Assembly (NCBI GenBank): GCA_021780815.1
Contig: JAJXYC010000005.1
Location: forward strand, 62,001 to 126,000
Direction of reading: 5' to 3'
Length of the DNA: 64,000 nt
Origin: Bacteroidota bacterium
GTDB taxonomy: Bacteria; Bacteroidota; Ignavibacteria; Kapaibacteriales; UBA2268
The notes beneath the pieces are model-generated. The model was not told where the DNA came from. It saw only the letters and a program-made list of their open reading frames with translations, and did not search any database. Shown piece after piece: positions 43,293-54,700 of the stretch. The position numbers were made by a program, and so were the translations under genes. Position 1 is the stretch's first letter; each line of letters starts with the position of its first letter.

Positions 43293-46200
43293 TTAATCTT
43301 TTTCAATTATTTTAAGAATTGAAGGAAAAACAATCACCAACAAAGGAACAGCAAAAACAAATCCTCCAATTATTGCAATTGCTAATGGTTGATGCAGCTG
43401 CGCTCCACTTCCAATACCAAGAGCAAGTGGAAATAGTGCTGTAATAGCACCCAGTGCCGTCATCAATTTTGGGCGAAGCCTAATTGAAATAGAATAAGTA
43501 ATTGCTTCGTCTCTTTTCATTCCACCATGCTTTGCTTCTATATATTGCAAGTATGTAAAAATTGCATTTTCTCCAATTATACCAACGATCATAATTAATC
43601 CGATATAACTTCCTACATTCAGCGCTGTCCCAGTTAAAAATAAAGCAAGTACACTGCCACTTATACCAAGAATAGCAAGTAAAATTATTGCTATTCCAAT
43701 TCTTACTTTTTTAAATAAAAATAATATCACGGTGAAAACTAACAAAATAGCTAATAAAAGAATTATGATCAATTCCTGAAAAGCTTTTTGTTGTTCAGCA
43801 TAAGAACCACCATATACAATTTGATAACCTTGCGGTAAGCTAATTTTTGATGAAATATTTTTTTGAATATCAGCAAGTGTGCTACCTAAATCACGATTAT
43901 TTAATCTTGCAGTAACAGCAACCATTGGTTTTAGGTTTTCTCTATCAATTTCTGCAACTCCACTTGTCAATTTGAAATTAGTAAATTCATCAATCGGTTT
44001 TAATCTGCCATCTGGAAGGAATAAAGAAGTATTTTTTAAATCAATTAGAGAATAGTTCTTTCTTTGTTCTATCATTCGTATATCAACCATACGATTTTTT
44101 TCTAATATTGCACCAACAACACTACCTTCAATTTTTGTCTGCATCTGGAATTGAAAATCGTTTGGGGTTAATTGATATTGACTTAATTTAGAAATATTAG
44201 GCTCAAAAGTAAGTTCAGGACCTGCAATAGTAACTCCATCAAACACATCTGCTGTCCCAGGTATGCTATCAACTATGTTAGATACTTGACTTGCCAAGTT
44301 ATACAAGACATTTTTATCATCTCCAAAAATTTTAATTTCAATAGGTTGAACAGAATTCATTAAATCACCAAGCATATCAGTAATTACTTGTCCAAAGTCT
44401 ATTCTAAGTGATGGCAAAGAATTTGCAATTTGCTTTCTAATTTCGTCAGATACTTCTCCTGTTGTTTTATTTCTTTTCTTCCTAAGTTGAATTAAATAAT
44501 CCCCATAATTTGGTTCAGTAATGAAAAAGCCCATTTGTGTACCTGTTCTTCTTGAAAATGACTCAACTTCTGGAGTTGAATTCAATATTTTATCAACAAG
44601 TTGGAGCATTTTGTCAGTTTCTCCAAGCGAAGTTCCCGGTGGACTTGAATAATCAAGAACAATAGAGCCTTCATCCATATCAGGTAAAAATCCAGAAGGC
44701 AATTGAGGAAGTAAAAACAAAGTCAAAGATATAAGTATTAAAATAAAAATTATAGCAATATAAGGTCTTTTTATAAAGAAACTGACCCAATTATATTTTT
44801 TTGTATCAACATTTTTAGATTTAATATTATGTTCTTTTGTGGAAAGTAAAAGATAAACAACAGGCAAACCAATCCAAGTGACGAAGAAAGATGAAACCAA
44901 TGTAATAATCATTGTATCAGTAAGAACTTTAAAATAAGCTCCCGCAACACCGCTCATCAATGCAAATGGGAGAAAAATTACAATTGTACTTAACGACGAA
45001 CCCACCATTGCAGGAAAAAGATATTTGATTGCCTTTGGAACAAGTTCAGGTGTTTTTACATCAGGATTTTCTTCGTGCGTCCGATGAATTTGCTCCACAA
45101 TTACAATTGCATCATCAATAATTAGTCCGATGGCAGCAGCTATTGCTCCAATTGTCATAATATTAAATGTATAGCCAAATGCATAAAGAATTGTAATTGT
45201 TAAACTTAAAGTAATTGGAATTGTAATTAAAATTACCGTGCTACCTTTAAAAGATTTCAGGAAAATAATAGTAACAATAATTGCAAGTAAAAGTCCAATC
45301 CATAGAACATCTTTTAAACTACTTATAGAATCCCCAACAAAATCTGCTTGATTATAAAACGGTTTTAACACAACTCCTTTTGGCAAAATTTTATTTAATT
45401 GGGATATTTGAGATTGAATGCTATCTACAACTTCTATTAAATTAGAATTTGGTTGTTTTACTACTGCAATTAATGGAACATTTTTCCCATTTGCATTAAT
45501 CTTAATGTATTCTTTTAATTCACCAATTTCAATTGATGCAATATCTTTCAGTTTAATAGTTCGTTTTGGTGAGTTACTTATAATCGTATTTTCTAATTCT
45601 TCTTTCGAATTAATTGAGGCATTGGTTATTGTTAGATACAATCTATTATAATCTTGAATATATCCATTAGAAGCGATAATATTAGATTGTGCCAGAACAT
45701 CAGCAATCGTTTTTGGGGTTAAGCCAAGTTGGCTAAGCTTTACTGGGTCAAAAATTATATGGTATTCTTTTGTTTTACCGCCAATTACTGCAATTTCCGA
45801 CACACCATTAACTCGTGAAAGAAATGGTTTGATTGTAAATTCAGCAATTTGCCTTAATTCAATTTGACTTTTACCTTCACCTTCAAGAGAAAAACCCATT
45901 ACAGGCAAGATAGAAGGATTCATTTTTTCTATTGTAATATTCACATCAGGTGGAAGTTGCTGTTTAATTGCATTGATTTGTGCTTCTATACGCTGTTTAC
46001 CTAAATCAATATTAGTATTCCAATTTAAAAAAGCAGAAATTTCACAACTACCACGACTTGTAGCACTACGAATTAAATTTAAATCTTGCACCTTTTTTAT
46101 AGCATTTTCAAGTGGAATAGTTACAGTTACCATCATTTTATCGACAGGCTGTTGACCGTTATCTGCTATGATTTTGATTTTAGGAAATGTAATATCGGGG

Positions 46201-46304
46201 AATAATCCCGATTGAATTTTAGAAAGAGAAAATATTCCACCTAAAAGAGTAATAAGCAATATTACAATTATAGGGCTTTTAAATTTTGTGTAAAACGTAT
46301 TCAT
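43293..46304 (-). CDS. RND family efflux pump inner-membrane subunit
   Basis: About 1003 residues from the ATG at 46304; a TTG at 46331 would add nine residues. It has the RND layout: 12 TM helices in two halves, each with a large periplasmic loop. The proton-relay pair is in GLIIDDAIVIVEQIHR; the second half mirrors it with GIIGENAIF, where the acidic pair is lost, as usual. FPDITFPKIKI near the N-terminus and the porter-domain FGDDKN region are typical of the HAE1/HME families. No adaptor or TolC gene is adjacent, so it either uses partners elsewhere or works alone. The substrate is not deducible. Confidence 0.9.
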   Translation of the reverse strand: MNTFYTKFKSPIIVILLITLLGGIFSLSKIQSGLFPDITFPKIKIIADNGQQPVDKMMVTVTIPLENAIKKVQDLNLIRSATSRGSCEISAFLNWNTNIDLGKQRIEAQINAIKQQLPPDVNITIEKMNPSILPVMGFSLEGEGKSQIELRQIAEFTIKPFLSRVNGVSEIAVIGGKTKEYHIIFDPVKLSQLGLTPKTIADVLAQSNIIASNGYIQDYNRLYLTITNASINSKEELENTIISNSPKRTIKLKDIASIEIGELKEYIKINANGKNVPLIAVVKQPNSNLIEVVDSIQSQISQLNKILPKGVVLKPFYNQADFVGDSISSLKDVLWIGLLLAIIVTIIFLKSFKGSTVILITIPITLSLTITILYAFGYTFNIMTIGAIAAAIGLIIDDAIVIVEQIHRTHEENPDVKTPELVPKAIKYLFPAMVGSSLSTIVIFLPFALMSGVAGAYFKVLTDTMIITLVSSFFVTWIGLPVVYLLLSTKEHNIKSKNVDTKKYNWVSFFIKRPYIAIIFILILISLTLFLLPQLPSGFLPDMDEGSIVLDYSSPPGTSLGETDKMLQLVDKILNSTPEVESFSRRTGTQMGFFITEPNYGDYLIQLRKKRNKTTGEVSDEIRKQIANSLPSLRIDFGQVITDMLGDLMNSVQPIEIKIFGDDKNVLYNLASQVSNIVDSIPGTADVFDGVTIAGPELTFEPNISKLSQYQLTPNDFQFQMQTKIEGSVVGAILEKNRMVDIRMIEQRKNYSLIDLKNTSLFLPDGRLKPIDEFTNFKLTSGVAEIDRENLKPMVAVTARLNNRDLGSTLADIQKNISSKISLPQGYQIVYGGSYAEQQKAFQELIIILLLAILLVFTVILFLFKKVRIGIAIILLAILGISGSVLALFLTGTALNVGSYIGLIMIVGIIGENAIFTYLQYIEAKHGGMKRDEAITYSISIRLRPKLMTALGAITALFPLALGIGSGAQLHQPLAIAIIGGFVFAVPLLVIVFPSILKIIEKD

Positions 46305-46403
46305 TATGCCCTTAATTAGAACTATTTTCAAACTATTTTCAGTAAATTAGATATTTATAATCTTCTTTATTTAGGGTCTTATAATATCTGATAATAGACA
46401 AAT

Positions 46404-46967
46404 CTATTTTTCATTAGATAAAATTTCTTTAATCCTTTCAAGAATATTATGCTCAAAAATTCCATTAGATTCCCAGAAATGGATTTTTGAAGTTACATAA
46501 TCTTCACGACCACTTATTTCTCCTTTAAGTTTCAAATGTGTTCCACCGTCCTGCTTTTCGGTTAGAATAAATTTATATTGAATTCTACCACTTGACCAAA
46601 CTCCTCCACGGATAATAGGAACTTTGATGCTGTACCTTTGCAAATTATCGTAGGTAGTATCAGTTTTCCCAATAAAGACACAATAATCAGAAAATACTTT
46701 TCCTTTGTATAACCCTGCATCTGTTTGGGTATAGTTTTTTGTCATAATTTGACAACTCGTTTCTTCAATGGCTTTTTGAACTGCACGATAGACCTTTTCA
46801 AAAGAAAATTGCAAGTCTTCTTCGTAACCATCTTTGTTGTAATATTTCATTTGCTCATTTGGTTTATTCGGATTAAATTTGTCTTCATCATTTTGTGAAA
46901 AAACTGAATGAGGAATTAATAAGACAAAAAATAAGCTAGCAAATGTAACAAAGATTGACTTTTTCAT
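46404..46967 (-). CDS. Hypothetical secreted protein
   Basis: A 187-residue protein with a signal peptide ending near VFSQN. The mature region has FSFEKVYRAVQKAIEETSCQI, a helix followed by alternating strands (YKFILTEK, THLKLKGEIS), a pattern resembling START/SRPBCC-like or other alpha/beta sandwich envelope proteins. I do not recognise the family. It lies between the RND pump gene and cdsA on the minus strand, with 60-100 base gaps. Confidence 0.7.
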   Translation of the reverse strand: MKKSIFVTFASLFFVLLIPHSVFSQNDEDKFNPNKPNEQMKYYNKDGYEEDLQFSFEKVYRAVQKAIEETSCQIMTKNYTQTDAGLYKGKVFSDYCVFIGKTDTTYDNLQRYSIKVPIIRGGVWSSGRIQYKFILTEKQDGGTHLKLKGEISGREDYVTSKIHFWESNGIFEHNILERIKEILSNEK

Positions 46968-47029
46968 AACGAGACTCCATACTTTTAATAAAAAACAATA
47001 ATATTGAAAAACAAAATTAAAATATTTTT

Positions 47030-47893
47030 CTAAAAACTGAATAAAATTAGTAATAAAAGAATAATTGGTGCAGTAAACATAACACTATCAAATCTGTCTA
47101 AAATACCTCCGTGTTCAGAAAGAATGTTAGAGCTGTCTTTAACATTGGCATCTCTCTTGTAACTTGATTCCAAGAAATCTCCAATTTGACCAAATAATCC
47201 AATTACAAAACCGAATAGTACTGCTAAATAAATTGGAATTTCAACTTTAAATAGCAAAATAAGAACAGGAAAAATAACAATAGACATAATTAATCCTGCA
47301 ATTCCACCTTCCCAAGATTTTTTAGGACTAATTTTTGTCGCAATTTTATGCTTTCCCCATTTTTTCCCAATAAAATATGCAGCACTATCACACAACCAAA
47401 TTGTTGCAAAGTAAATTAATAAAAAACTTCCTTTTACATAATCTAATTCTAAATTCTCAAATACTTTAAAATTCATCAAACGTATAGACAACAAACTTGC
47501 AAAAGGAATTAAAATATAATAAATACTAAATAATTCGCTTGCTGTAATTAATATAAAATTTTCTTTTTCGAAAAATAGATTTTTCATCAAAAGTAAAAAA
47601 TAAGAAGCAATAATCAATATAAGTAAAACTACTATGAAAATAATAAATGTGAAAATATTATTGTTAGATAAACTAATAAAAATCAAAGTCTCAAACAACA
47701 CAATCATTATTAAAGGAATTGGTAATTTTGAGTTTACTCCTTTTTTTTGTGTTAATTTTAGAAATTCATAAAGTGCAATCATTGAAATAATCAAAATAGC
47801 ACCAAAAAAATACCAGTTCCCTAAATAAAACAATAAAATTGCGATAGGAATACCGATAACTGCAACTAACAATCTTTTTGCAAGTTCATTCAT
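47030..47893 (-). CDS. cdsA: Phosphatidate cytidylyltransferase
   Basis: A 287-residue polytopic enzyme that makes CDP-diacylglycerol from phosphatidate and CTP, the precursor for pgsA-type enzymes. About eight TM helices are visible. The C-terminal signature is clear: GDFLESSYKRDANVKDSS followed by SEHGGILDRFDS, with the conserved Asp and Lys residues; KKWGKHKIATKISPKKSWEG is the second conserved loop. It is downstream of the thiamine pyrophosphokinase gene on the same strand. Confidence 0.95.
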   Translation of the reverse strand: MNELAKRLLVAVIGIPIAILLFYLGNWYFFGAILIISMIALYEFLKLTQKKGVNSKLPIPLIMIVLFETLIFISLSNNNIFTFIIFIVVLLILIIASYFLLLMKNLFFEKENFILITASELFSIYYILIPFASLLSIRLMNFKVFENLELDYVKGSFLLIYFATIWLCDSAAYFIGKKWGKHKIATKISPKKSWEGGIAGLIMSIVIFPVLILLFKVEIPIYLAVLFGFVIGLFGQIGDFLESSYKRDANVKDSSNILSEHGGILDRFDSVMFTAPIILLLLILFSF

Positions 47894-47923
47894 TTATCAC
47901 CTCAAATTTTAAATATTGTTCCA

Positions 47924-48598
47924 TTAATTAAATTTTAAAAATTTAGGAAAACGTGAATCTAAGAAAATAAAAAGCTCGCCTGAATGCAGTTCAACTTTGA
48001 TAAATTCACCTAATGCAACATTGCGGGCACCTTCTCTTTCTCCAAGCATAAGTTTTTCATCATCTAACTTCCATTGTAAGTTCTCAGTTGTAATCTTTGC
48101 AGAACCTAATGGAATCAACGATACAATTTCATTATAATAAGTTTCCAACTTAAAACTTTTATTCATACAAAATCCATAACGATATTTATCCAAAGCAACT
48201 AAATTTAAAATTTTTGAATATTTACTTAATACACTCCAATTATTTAATGAATGTTCAAAAATTCCACCATGAATCCCAAAAATTAATATATTTTTATATT
48301 CTTTTTCAATTGCAAATTTTAAACATTTTTCAAAATCATTTGTTTCTTGTTCTTGCACAAATACCAACCTCTCTTTGGGAAACAAATCTGCAACATCAGG
48401 TTTAGAAAAAAATGAATCAAGGTCTCCTACAATAAAATCAGGCTCAATTTTTTGAGAAAGGAGGTAAGTACCTGCACCATCAGCTGCAATTATTATTATT
48501 TTGTTTTTAACAAAATAATAAATTGGGTCAACATCAAATTGAGAATTTAAACAAATAATTGCATCAATATTAATATCTTCAAATGTAATGTTAATCAT
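47924..48598 (-). CDS. Thiamine pyrophosphokinase
   Basis: A 224-residue TPK, converting thiamine to thiamine diphosphate with ATP. The N-terminal catalytic domain has AADGAGTYLL, PDFIVGDLDSF with the metal-binding Asp residues, and ETNDFEKCLKFA. The C-terminal beta-sandwich has the ITTENLQWKL strand typical of thiamine binding and a final EGARNVALGEFIKVE. It lies between an Omp85 gene and cdsA, with 30-35 base spacing, which suggests co-transcription. Confidence 0.88.
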   Translation of the reverse strand: MINITFEDINIDAIICLNSQFDVDPIYYFVKNKIIIIAADGAGTYLLSQKIEPDFIVGDLDSFFSKPDVADLFPKERLVFVQEQETNDFEKCLKFAIEKEYKNILIFGIHGGIFEHSLNNWSVLSKYSKILNLVALDKYRYGFCMNKSFKLETYYNEIVSLIPLGSAKITTENLQWKLDDEKLMLGEREGARNVALGEFIKVELHSGELFIFLDSRFPKFLKFN

Positions 48599-48633
48599 AA
48601 ATTTAATTATAATTTAATTATAAATAAAACAAA

Positions 48634-50901
48634 TTAAAAAGCATTTCCTATACCAAAATTAAATTGCATAGTACTGAAAGGCTTACGAATATACAATGGG
48701 TCAAAAACAGGAAATGCAAAATCAAATCTGATTGGTCCGATTGGCGTTTCATAACTTACCCCTATACCAGTACCTACTGCAAGTTTTGTCAGATAATCCC
48801 AAAAGGCAATCTGATAATCAATATTATTAATATACCAATGGAAAGCATTTCCAAAATCAATAAAATAAGTAGCTCTTAAATTTTCAATAAAGCTTTGCAA
48901 AGCATTATTAAGTCCAGGTAATCTCGGAAATCCAAACCTAAACTCTACACTTCCTTCAACAAGAACTCCATTGCCAACAAAATTTTCTAGAAAACTATAT
49001 GTAGATGAATTTTTAAGACTATCTGAAACAAACATTGTATATCTTAATTGCCTTGATGGCCAAGCACGGACACTATTTGGACCACCACAAAAAAATTGCC
49101 TATCAATTGGAACATACGAATTATTATTTTGCAATAAATTTATTGCCCCAACTTTTCCCTTTATTGCAAGTGTAGTTGTTGGAGTTAAAGGAATAAATTG
49201 TAGATGCGTTACTTGTAATCTCAAAAAACGAGACAACCCTGAAATTGAAGACTGGAAGAAAATTGGATCCCAACCATCAATCCCCAATGACGTATAATAG
49301 CCTTTGGTTGGAGAAAAAGGATTGTTCCTTGTATCACCAGAAACTGTTACTCCTATTGTATTTGATGTAAATAAATAAAATTGCCCTTTATTTAAGTAAT
49401 TGAACAAGTCTTGATACAATATAAATGCTTGCAAGACATTATTGGAATCATTGACATCTTTTGCTGATTGGAAAGCATTTGTTTTTGCTTCTTCAAAATT
49501 GATTGGATTTTCTCTTAAAAAATTCAAATCAATACTTGCCCTATTAAAATAAGTTGCCTTTTGAAAAAGTATAGGAAAACTAATAGGTAAATTAAAACTT
49601 GAAAGTTTAAAATAATTGTCCAATAATCTGTATGAGTATGAAAAACTGGAAATAAATGAAATACGGCTATTATCAACTGTCCATAGTAATGGCTGTGCAA
49701 ATTTAAACCCTATTTGAGTTTCAAATTCAAAATTTTGGTTTGATAGCACAGTCCCTAAATCTTTTAAATAAATATTGGCAAAGGGAGAAAATTCTTGTGC
49801 CGCATTAAAAATATTCCTATGTCTATAATTAACTTCAAAACCTAAATTAACAAAATTATCTATTCTTGTCTGATTGAGTGAAACGCCGAAGTTGAATTCT
49901 TGTTCTTTGCGATATAACAAAAAAACAAGAAAATTTAAAACAGAATCTTTGCAAGGTGCAAAACGTGAACTGGAATCAATAGCAACTAGTTCAAAAGTAC
50001 CAAGCGATAAAAAATTATCCTTTGAACTATTTAATAATTTTTCGCTTACCCAGTCTCCTGGTTTAAAATCCAATTGTTTGATTTTCATATCATTTGCAAT
50101 TGGAGGTTGTTTAGTTGCCGAACTATCTATAAAATCTATTCTCCCGACTTTATATCTTTGCACTGCATTAAATTCAATACTTACAATATCAGTTTTCAGT
50201 ACTGTATCTATTTCGACCTTTGGCTGTTGAAAATTAGCAAACAAATAGCCATTATTCCGTAAGATAGAGTTTATAAATTTAACTTCTTGATATATTTTGA
50301 GTTCATCAAAAAATTTACCCGATTTAACAACTTTCACTTGATTGATTTTTAACATTGTATTTGTGTCTATCGTTTCAAGACCTTTGTATATCAATGTATC
50401 AATTTTATATCTATTACCTTCATCAATTTCAAATTTCAATATATTTTCAATTTTATTAGGAGAATTGACAAATTCATAATGAATATTTGCAAAATGATAA
50501 CCATTAATTTGGTAATAATTCTTTAAAGAAATTAAATCGCCTTCTGCAATTGATTGCTCAAAGAAAGGAACGTTGTCCCTTAATTTCATTAAACCTAATT
50601 TGAATTGGTGTTGTATGAAAGTTGGCATTGATGGATTTCTATCAAATTCTCTATAAAATGATACGAAAATATTAAAAGGCAAATTGTTCTCAGTTGCCTT
50701 AGAAGAAATAACACCATATAATAATGGCTCAATTTCTTTGTTTGCACCAATAAATTGAATTTTATTTATTTCATAAAAATTTTTATTTATAATTGAAGGA
50801 TAGAGGTTCGGAGAAATATAATTAATATTTTGAGAAAAAGAAACTGTTTTGCTTAAAAGCAAAACAATAGTAAAAATTGTATAATAAATCTGTTTTTTCA
50901 A
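48634..50901 (-). CDS. Omp85 family outer membrane protein (BamA/TamA-like)
   Basis: A 755-residue outer-membrane protein. The start is TTG at 50899-50901 (MKKQIYYTIF, hydrophobic core, SFSQ), a normal signal peptide. Residues about 40-340 contain POTRA-like repeats, and the C-terminal half is a surface-antigen/D15 barrel with the FFCGGPNSVRAWPSRQL segment, corresponding to the conserved VRGF/Y motif, and GPIRFDFAFP; the protein ends in Phe, as barrel proteins do. It may insert other proteins or translocate lipids or proteins; BamA itself usually has five POTRAs, so TamA-like or another subfamily is possible. Confidence 0.85.
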   Translation of the reverse strand: MKKQIYYTIFTIVLLLSKTVSFSQNINYISPNLYPSIINKNFYEINKIQFIGANKEIEPLLYGVISSKATENNLPFNIFVSFYREFDRNPSMPTFIQHQFKLGLMKLRDNVPFFEQSIAEGDLISLKNYYQINGYHFANIHYEFVNSPNKIENILKFEIDEGNRYKIDTLIYKGLETIDTNTMLKINQVKVVKSGKFFDELKIYQEVKFINSILRNNGYLFANFQQPKVEIDTVLKTDIVSIEFNAVQRYKVGRIDFIDSSATKQPPIANDMKIKQLDFKPGDWVSEKLLNSSKDNFLSLGTFELVAIDSSSRFAPCKDSVLNFLVFLLYRKEQEFNFGVSLNQTRIDNFVNLGFEVNYRHRNIFNAAQEFSPFANIYLKDLGTVLSNQNFEFETQIGFKFAQPLLWTVDNSRISFISSFSYSYRLLDNYFKLSSFNLPISFPILFQKATYFNRASIDLNFLRENPINFEEAKTNAFQSAKDVNDSNNVLQAFILYQDLFNYLNKGQFYLFTSNTIGVTVSGDTRNNPFSPTKGYYTSLGIDGWDPIFFQSSISGLSRFLRLQVTHLQFIPLTPTTTLAIKGKVGAINLLQNNNSYVPIDRQFFCGGPNSVRAWPSRQLRYTMFVSDSLKNSSTYSFLENFVGNGVLVEGSVEFRFGFPRLPGLNNALQSFIENLRATYFIDFGNAFHWYINNIDYQIAFWDYLTKLAVGTGIGVSYETPIGPIRFDFAFPVFDPLYIRKPFSTMQFNFGIGNAF

Positions 50902-51056
50902 TCTTACTAAATAACAATATTAAAATACAAAAATAACATATAATTACAAAACAGATGGTTATTTAAAAATAAACCTTTGTTTTTTTCTCAATACATAATC
51001 AGCACATATCAAAAATTATCTCAAATTTTAAATGTTTAATAAAATTTGAACTATTT

Positions 51057-51551
51057 TTACATATTAAACGGTAGCAATTTGGGGTAATCTTGACCAATCA
51101 CAACAGTAGTTCTGACGAATAACGTTGAGTCAATTTGCGTTGAAACTAATGAATCGGGAACACCTAACGCATGAGCAACTTTAATTGCCGAAGAATAATC
51201 CCCCACTCTATCAATTATTTTTGTATTTGGCAACACTGATACGTAATTCCCGATTTCAACAACATCGAAATTTCTCATTTGCAAAAATGTCTTCGCTTTA
51301 TTCGCTAAACCACTAACAGCAGTACTATTCAAAATACTTACTTGAATAACTTCTTGATTGTTGAGTTTTTCTATGTTGTCTGCTAACTTTGCATCAACAG
51401 GTGGTTCAATAAACACTCTATTGGTAAATGCTAAAAACATCGCCCCAGAAAATAAAATCATCAATGTTATTACGCTGTTTAATGTAATTTTAATTAATTT
51501 TTCAGTATTTTTTTTAAAAAAAACTTTTGCAGTTTGATAGTTTAACTTCAT
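51057..51551 (-). CDS. LytR C-terminal domain protein
   Basis: A 164-residue membrane-anchored protein. A cytoplasmic start is followed by one TM helix (ITLNSVITLMILFSGAMFLAF, about residues 22-44). The periplasmic part matches the LytR_C domain: VIQVSILNSTAVSGLANKAKTFL, then FDVVEIGNY, TKIIDRVGDYSSAIKVA and TTVVIGQDY. The role of this isolated domain is unclear; in LCP proteins it accompanies cell-wall ligation. It is divergent from the tricorn gene, and GGGGGAAAA precedes its ATG. Confidence 0.85.
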   Translation of the reverse strand: MKLNYQTAKVFFKKNTEKLIKITLNSVITLMILFSGAMFLAFTNRVFIEPPVDAKLADNIEKLNNQEVIQVSILNSTAVSGLANKAKTFLQMRNFDVVEIGNYVSVLPNTKIIDRVGDYSSAIKVAHALGVPDSLVSTQIDSTLFVRTTVVIGQDYPKLLPFNM

Positions 51552-51723
51552 TTTTCCCCCTAAAACAATTAAATTTTGCAGTTATATTATCAAAAATTAT
51601 GCCGATTTGGCTCAATTACTTATCTATTTTTGAATTTGAATATATAAAAAATATTACAATGCTTTAAAAGTCTAAATAAATATTTTTCTCTTTTAATTAT
51701 TATCAACAAATAAGGAGTAATTT

Positions 51724-54700
51724 GTGAAAAAAGCACTAATTCTTTTATTATTTATTGCTTCAATTTCTTCATTGTTTTCACAAACAAAAGATAACGAAGC
51801 AAGGTTACTTAGTTATCCCAACACTTCGGCAACAGAAATTACATTTTCTTATGCTGGAGATATTTTCACTGTCCCTATTACAGGAGGTTTAGCTCGTAGA
51901 ATTACAACAAGTCCTGGTGTAGAATTGTTTCCACATTTTTCACCTGATGGACAGCAAATCGCTTTTATTGGTAATTATGATGGGAATCAAGATATTTACA
52001 TAATTCCTAATACTGGTGGAGAACCAACAAGGATAACCTATGGCGTTGATATACCAAATCAACCAGAAAGAATGGGACCCGATAAAATAATTATGCAGTG
52101 GACCAAAGACGGCAAAAAAATCCTTTATAGAGGTCGCCAAGATAGTTGGAACTCACTTGTGGGAAACCTTTATTATGTCAGTACCACTGGTTCTCTCCCA
52201 GAAGAATTACCTTTACCAAGAAGTGGCTTTGCTTGTCTTTCACCTGACGGTAGTAAATTGGCATATAATCGTATTTTTAGAGAATTCCGTGCTTGGAAAA
52301 GATACCGTGGTGGACAAGCCGATGATATCTGGATTTATGATTTCAATACCAAGCAATTACAAAATATTACTGATAATCCTGCACAAGATATTATCCCAAT
52401 GTGGATTGGAAATAAAATTTATTTTCTTTCCGATAGAGATAAAATAATGAATTTGTATGAATATAACTTATCAACAAAAGAAACCAAAAAAATTACAAAC
52501 TTCACAGACTATGATATTAAATTCCCGTCATTAGGAGATAAATATATAAGTTTTTCTAATGGTGGATATATCTATGTTCTTAATACTGATGATGATAAGT
52601 ATCAAAAAATTCCAATTTTTATTAATGAAGATTTTCCAGCAACAAGGAATGAAATCATCAATGTAAAAGATTATATTGAAAATCGTGAAATTTCTCCCGA
52701 TGGTAGTGCCGCTTTATTTGCCGCAAGAGGAGATATTTTTGTAGTTCCAGCTACTCAAGGTAATATTATCAATTTAACTAAATCCAATGGCGTTCATGAC
52801 AGAAACCCGAAATGGTCACCTGATGGTCAATGGATTGCTTTTATTTCTGATAAAACTGGCGAAGATGAAATTTATATAATTAGACCTGATGGCACAGGTT
52901 TAACCCAAATAACTAACGATGCAAAATCATATCGTTGGGAAATAGAATGGTCGCCTGATGGTCAATACATACTTAATTCAGATAAAGCAATGAATCTATA
53001 TTTAATAAATGTTTTGACAAAAAAATCACAAGTAATTGCCCACTCTAAATCTTGGGAAATCAGAGATTTCTCTTTTTCGCCCGATTCTAAATGGGTCACT
53101 TTCTCGGATTTAGGCAACAATCAATTTTCACAAATTAATTTATATAACATTCTTTCAGATAAAATTTATCAATTAACAAGCGAGTTTTTCAATTCGACCC
53201 AACCTACTTGGGATCCGAAAGGTCGTTATTTATATTTTGTGTCAGACCGCTATTTCGATGCAACAAGTGGAAATCTTGAATATAATTATATCTTCCAAGA
53301 TATGCAAAATATTTTTGCACTCACTTTGCAAGATAATGAACAAAACCCTTTTGCTGAATTTACTACCGATATTAAATCTGATGCTGATTCGAATTCAACA
53401 CCCGCAAAAGCAGAAAATCAAAAAGGAAAAAAGAAAAAAGAAGAAGTTAATAACAAAATTATTCAAGTTGATTTAGATAAAATTGCCGATAGACTTTTTG
53501 AATTTCCTACTGTCCACGGCAATTATTATGGTATATATGCTTTTGATGACAAAGTGTACTATACTCGTTCTTCCGTTTCATCAAAACCAACTCTTTATTA
53601 TTTTGATTTAAAAGAAAAAAATGAGAATGAAGTTGGTAACGTTTCAATGTATGCTATTTCAAGAGATGGGAAAAAAATCTTATCAATGAAAGGTCCTGAT
53701 TATTATATCAACAAACTCCCTGTAAAACTTGATTATAAAGAAGGCAAATTAAATTTAGATAAATTGCAACTTTATTTAGATAGAAAAGCAGAATGGAAGC
53801 AAATATTCACAGAAGCTTGGAGACAAATGAAATATTTCTTTTATGACCCTAATATGCACGGAAATGATTGGGATGCAATTTATAAAAAATATGGACAAAT
53901 GCTACCTTACGTTAATCATAGAGTAGACCTAACCTTCTTAATTAGTGAAATGATTGCAGAGCTAAATATTGGTCATGCCTATGTTGGTGGTGGTGATATG
54001 CCAAAAGTTACACCTGTAAAGATTGGATTACTTGGTGCAAGATATAAATATGAACCAAAATCAGGTTATTACCAAATTGCAAAAATTTTTGAAGGTAGAA
54101 ACTGGAACGAATCAACCCGTTCACCATTAACAGAACCAGGCTTAAAAGTAAAAGAAGGTGATTATATTATTGCAATTGACGATGAACCTTTATCTTATGA
54201 AAACCATCCTTATAAAGCATTGAATAACAAGGCAAATATGTTCGTTAAATTAACTGTTAACGATAAACCTTCTAAAGAAGGAGCATGGGATATATATGTA
54301 AAAACTATATCAGAAGAAGATGGTCTTGTTTATTTGAATTGGGTAGAGAACAATAGAAAATATGTAGATAAAGCAACAAATGGCAGAATCGGATACATTC
54401 AAATTCCTGATATGGAATTTGATAATGGACTCCGTGAATTTGCTAAATATTATTATCCACAATTAAATAAAGAAGGTTTAATTATTGATGACCGTTATAA
54501 TGGTGGTGGAAATGTCTCACCATTAATCATAGAAAGGTTGCGTCGAGAAATTGGTTTAGCTGAACACGCACGCAATCAAGAATATATTAATGTTAAACCT
54601 GATGGAGTTATGGCAGGACCTCTTGTTTGCCTCATTAACCAATTATCAATGTCGGACGGCGATTTGTTCCCATATCAATTTAGAAAATATAAGTTAGGAA

